Assembly: GCF_042186555.1 (NCBI RefSeq)
Contig: NC_133332.1
Span: 240,244,406 to 240,308,405 of the forward strand
Length of the DNA: 64,000 bases
From: Aquarana catesbeiana
Lineage: Eukaryota > Chordata > Amphibia > Anura > Ranidae
Direction of reading: 5' to 3'
In this document: piece by piece, positions 61,437-64,000 of the stretch
Position numbering within the stretch: the stretch's first letter is position 1
How the letters are laid out: each line of letters begins with the position of its first letter
Made by a program: the position numbers and the translations under genes
Notes under the pieces: generated by a model
Databases searched by the model: none
What the model was told of the DNA's origin: nothing
Seen by the model: the letters and a program-made list of their open reading frames with translations, nothing else

Positions 61437-61783
61437 GAAAAAGTATTCATACCCCATTGAAGTTTTCCACATTTTGTCATGTTGCAACCAAAAACGTAAA
61501 TGTATTTTATGTGATAGACCAACACAAAGTGGCACATAATTGTGAAGTGGATGGAAAATAATAAATGGTTTTCACATATTTTTTTTTTTTACAAATACAT
61601 ATGTGAAAAGTGTGGCGTGCATTTGTACTCAGCCCCTTTTACTCTGATACCTTAAATCTAGTGGAACCAATTGCTTTCAGAAGTCGCCCAATTAGTAAAT
61701 AGAGTCCATCTATGTGTAATTTAATCTCAGTATATAAACAGCTGTTCTGTGAAGCCCTCAGAGGTTTGTAAACAAACAGAATC

Positions 61784-63041
61784 ATGAAGGCCAAGGAACA
61801 CACCAGACAGGTCAGAGATAACGTTTTTTTTCTCCCCTCCTCTCATATTTTTTTGATATATTTAGTTTTGTTTTTAACTTACCTATGTTTATAATACGTA
61901 TCCATTGTCTGTTCTACAACTGTCTCTATGATTGCGGACTTCTATGTAACTTATGTTGTAAATGATCAAATGCTTTTGGAGGTTATATACCCATTAAGTT
62001 TTATGTTAGATTATACAACATGAATAAACAGTATTTCCCAGTCACTTGACTTCCTTTTGTGCTGCTGTGTGCTTCATATAAAGTCCCACCACTTGCTCTC
62101 AATTTTAATCAATGGGATGGAGGCAGTTACCCCTTTGGTTCCTGCCTCATTTAAAGTCTCAGAATTTCGTTTCTTCTCAGGGATAAAGTTGTGGAGAAGT
62201 TTAAAGCCGGGTTAAATTCTAAAAAAATATCCCAAGCTTTGATTATCTCATGGAGCACTGTTCAATCCATCATCCGAAAATGGAAAGAGTATGGACAACT
62301 GCAAACCTACCAAGACATGGCCGTCCACCTAAACTGACAGGCTGGGCAAGGAGAGCATTAATCAGAGAAACAGCCAAGAGGCCCATGATAACTCTGGAGG
62401 AGCTGCAGAGAGATCCACAGCTCAGGTGGGAGAATCTGTCCACAGGACAACTATTAGTCGTGCACTCCAGAAATCTGGCCTTTATGGAAGAGGGGATGAC
62501 ACAGAAAACATGTGGAAGAAGGTGCTCTGGTCAGATGAGACAAAGATTGAACTTTTTAGCCTAAAAACAAATGTGTGGCGGAAAACTAACACTGCACATC
62601 ACCCTGAACACACCATCCCCACCGTGAAACATGGTGGTGGCAGCATCATGTTGTAGAGATGCTTTTCTTCAGCAAGGACAGGGAAGCTAGTCAGAGTTGA
62701 TGGGAAGATGGATGGAGCCAAATACAGGACAATCTTAGAAAAAAAACAGTTTAGAGTCTGCAAAAGACTTGAAACTGGGGCGGAGGTTCACCTTCCAGCA
62801 GAAAAACCTTAAACTTACAGCCAGAGCTACAATGGAATGGTTTAGATCAAAGCATATTCATGTGTTAGAATGGCCCAAAGTCCCGACCTAAATCCAATTG
62901 AGAATCTGTGGCAAGACTTGAAAATTGCTGTTAAGCTATTTTGCAAAGAAGAATGGGCAAAAATGTCACTCTCTAGATGTACAAAGCTGGTAGAGACATC
63001 CCCAAAAAGACTTGCAGCTGTAATTGTAGAGAAAGTATTGA
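61784..63041 (+). pseudogene. Tc1-like transposase (interrupted)
   Basis: Starts MKAKEHTRQV at 61784; interrupted at about 61815; resumes at 62180 with DKVVEKFKAG-like sequence. Then IIRKWKEYG-type helix-turn-helix sequence, LWSDETKIELFSLKTNVWRK (first Asp region), TIPTVKHGGGSIML with a stop replacing Trp, and AQSPDLNPIENLWQDLKI (third acidic residue region). The second-Asp region (expected QQDNDPKHT) is deleted around 62805. Not functional. Confidence 0.8.
61816..62179. mobile_element. Unidentified insert inside the Tc1 transposase
   Basis: The host frame breaks after GACAGGTCAG and resumes at GGATAAAGTTGTGG. The 364-bp insert is AT-rich and has no recognised family, no long frame and no clear inverted termini; ATGAATAAACAG at 62020 contains an AATAAA. 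Confidence 0.55.
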
Positions 63042-63258
63042 CTCAGGGGGGCTGAATACAAATGCACACCACACTTTTCACATATTTATTTGTACAAAAT
63101 TTTGAAAACCATTTATCATTTTCCTTCCGCTACAAAATTATGTGCTACTTTGTGTTGGTCTATCACATAAAATCCCAATAAAATACATTTACGTTTTAGT
63201 TGTAACATGACAAAATGTGGAACATTTCAAGGGGTATAAAGTATTTTTCAAAGCACTG

Positions 63259-64000
63259 TACCTGTCTGGTTCTGCCATGGCTCCTCTCCACAAACACAGT
63301 GCTAATTCTAGGAGACATCCAAATATTTTTACATCCTTCCTTCCTGACTAATATGTAGTCCGGCACCTAACGCCCTGAAATATTTTGTGTCTGCACCCAG
63401 CAATGAACAGATTGACAGAACAGACCTGGGAGAAAAATGTTAGGCCTTGTTTACACTTTTGTTGCCCTCTGAAGAGCGATCCATGTTGGATAGCTTTTTG
63501 GAGGCCATTTGGCAGGCGGTGAAGAGGCATTATATTGCCTCCTCACCGTCTGTATTAACCACTTAAACCCATAGCAGTGCATTGCAACTGCATGTATTTC
63601 ACATAGTTGCGGGGTGCCCCCATCCAGTTGAATGCGTTTCGTCTGGTGGACGGTACTGGCCACCAATATTTTCTGTAACTCTGAGATGCAAAACATTGCA
63701 GCAAGGGAATATGTACACCTTTCCCCTGCTGCCTTTGCGGCTTAAAGTGGAGCTATACTCCCCTTCACTCCAGTGATGCGGCATCCCAGAGCTCCCTGCC
63801 GGCCACTGACATCTATGGACAGCTGTTTTCGATCGCCGTCTGCTTTCATTGGCCTGGATGAGATGAATGTCATTCCTGCGCATGCGTGGAAGTTTATTCA
63901 TGTTTGTATTACCAAACTTGTACAGAGAGCAGCGCCTGCGCAGATCACTGTACAGGGGCAGACTGACAGGTAAGTAACTTTAATGCAGAAGATACCTGGA
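63259..64000. other. Gene-free end of the window
   Basis: 63440-63560 resembles MITE sequence (GGCCTTGTTTACACTTTTGT). 63556-63575 TTAACCACTTAAACCCATAG could begin another TTAA element that is not otherwise recognisable. 63740-63985 has pieces like family Z (TTAAAGTGGAGCTATACTCC). No gene. Confidence 0.4.

Larger units (their letters stand above)
61438..63258 (+). mobile_element. Tc1-like transposon, interrupted and decayed
   Basis: TA plus CAGTGCCTTGAAAAAGTATT at the left and ATTTTTCAAAGCACTG plus TA at the right. The termini and transposase match a Tc1 family common in frogs and fishes. About 365 bp of unrelated AT-rich sequence (61816-62179) is inserted a few codons into the transposase. 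Confidence 0.85.

Overview
The window is vertebrate nuclear DNA from a frog, most likely a neobatrachian and plausibly a ranid. I infer this from one spliced vertebrate gene of frog-like sequence sitting in a dense, layered mat of repeats: a Tx1/L1-type LINE, several Tc1-like transposons of the kinds common in Xenopus, Rana and fishes, a tRNA-derived SINE, and very many TTAA-, hAT- and mariner-type MITEs. There is no bacterial, plasmid or phage organisation, no CRISPR array and no operon. Short open frames are abundant but nearly all are chance frames or lie in repeats.

The only host protein-coding gene I can support is CDK20 (CCRK, cell-cycle-related kinase). It has eight coding exons on the + strand from 36704 to 57136 (340 aa) and all splice junctions can be placed. 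It has a compact proximal promoter: a GC-box-bearing tandem repeat (36378-36637) and, 26 bp before the ATG, a near-perfect RFX X-box (36665-36677), which fits the ciliary role of CDK20. Introns 3, 5 and 6 are 76-83 bp; introns 1, 2, 4 and 7 are swollen by transposons. The first AATAAA after the stop is at 58172, at the end of a possible alternative terminal exon that begins at 58075.

Left arm (1-36300): intergenic repeats. Main items are a 7-kb LINE (11269-18221) with a 13-bp target duplication, an intact ORF1 and an ORF2 broken by one A-run frameshift and a 678-bp internal tandem duplication; five copies of a TTAA-flanked piggyBac-like element, three of them inside older repeats; fold-back Tc1-like elements (22934-24366, 27571-29560); and hAT-like elements with exact 8-bp target duplications (24748-26574, 29566-29918), the first carrying a 1.2-kb G/T-only minisatellite.

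Gene region (36300-58600): CDK20 with its intronic insertions, including a decayed Tc1 copy (41153-42596) whose 5' end is duplicated (256 bp) around a 697-bp insert, a third TSD-bearing hAT-like element (52927-53312), and several long hairpins. Right arm (58600-64000): MITEs, a stretch of apparently single-copy sequence (60870-61430) and a decayed Tc1 element (61438-63258).

The least explained item is a three-copy family carrying a conserved stem-loop plus GAAACGCGT cassette (1621-1865, 33440-33592, 40319-41015). It resembles part of a hammerhead ribozyme core, but I cannot show a complete ribozyme.
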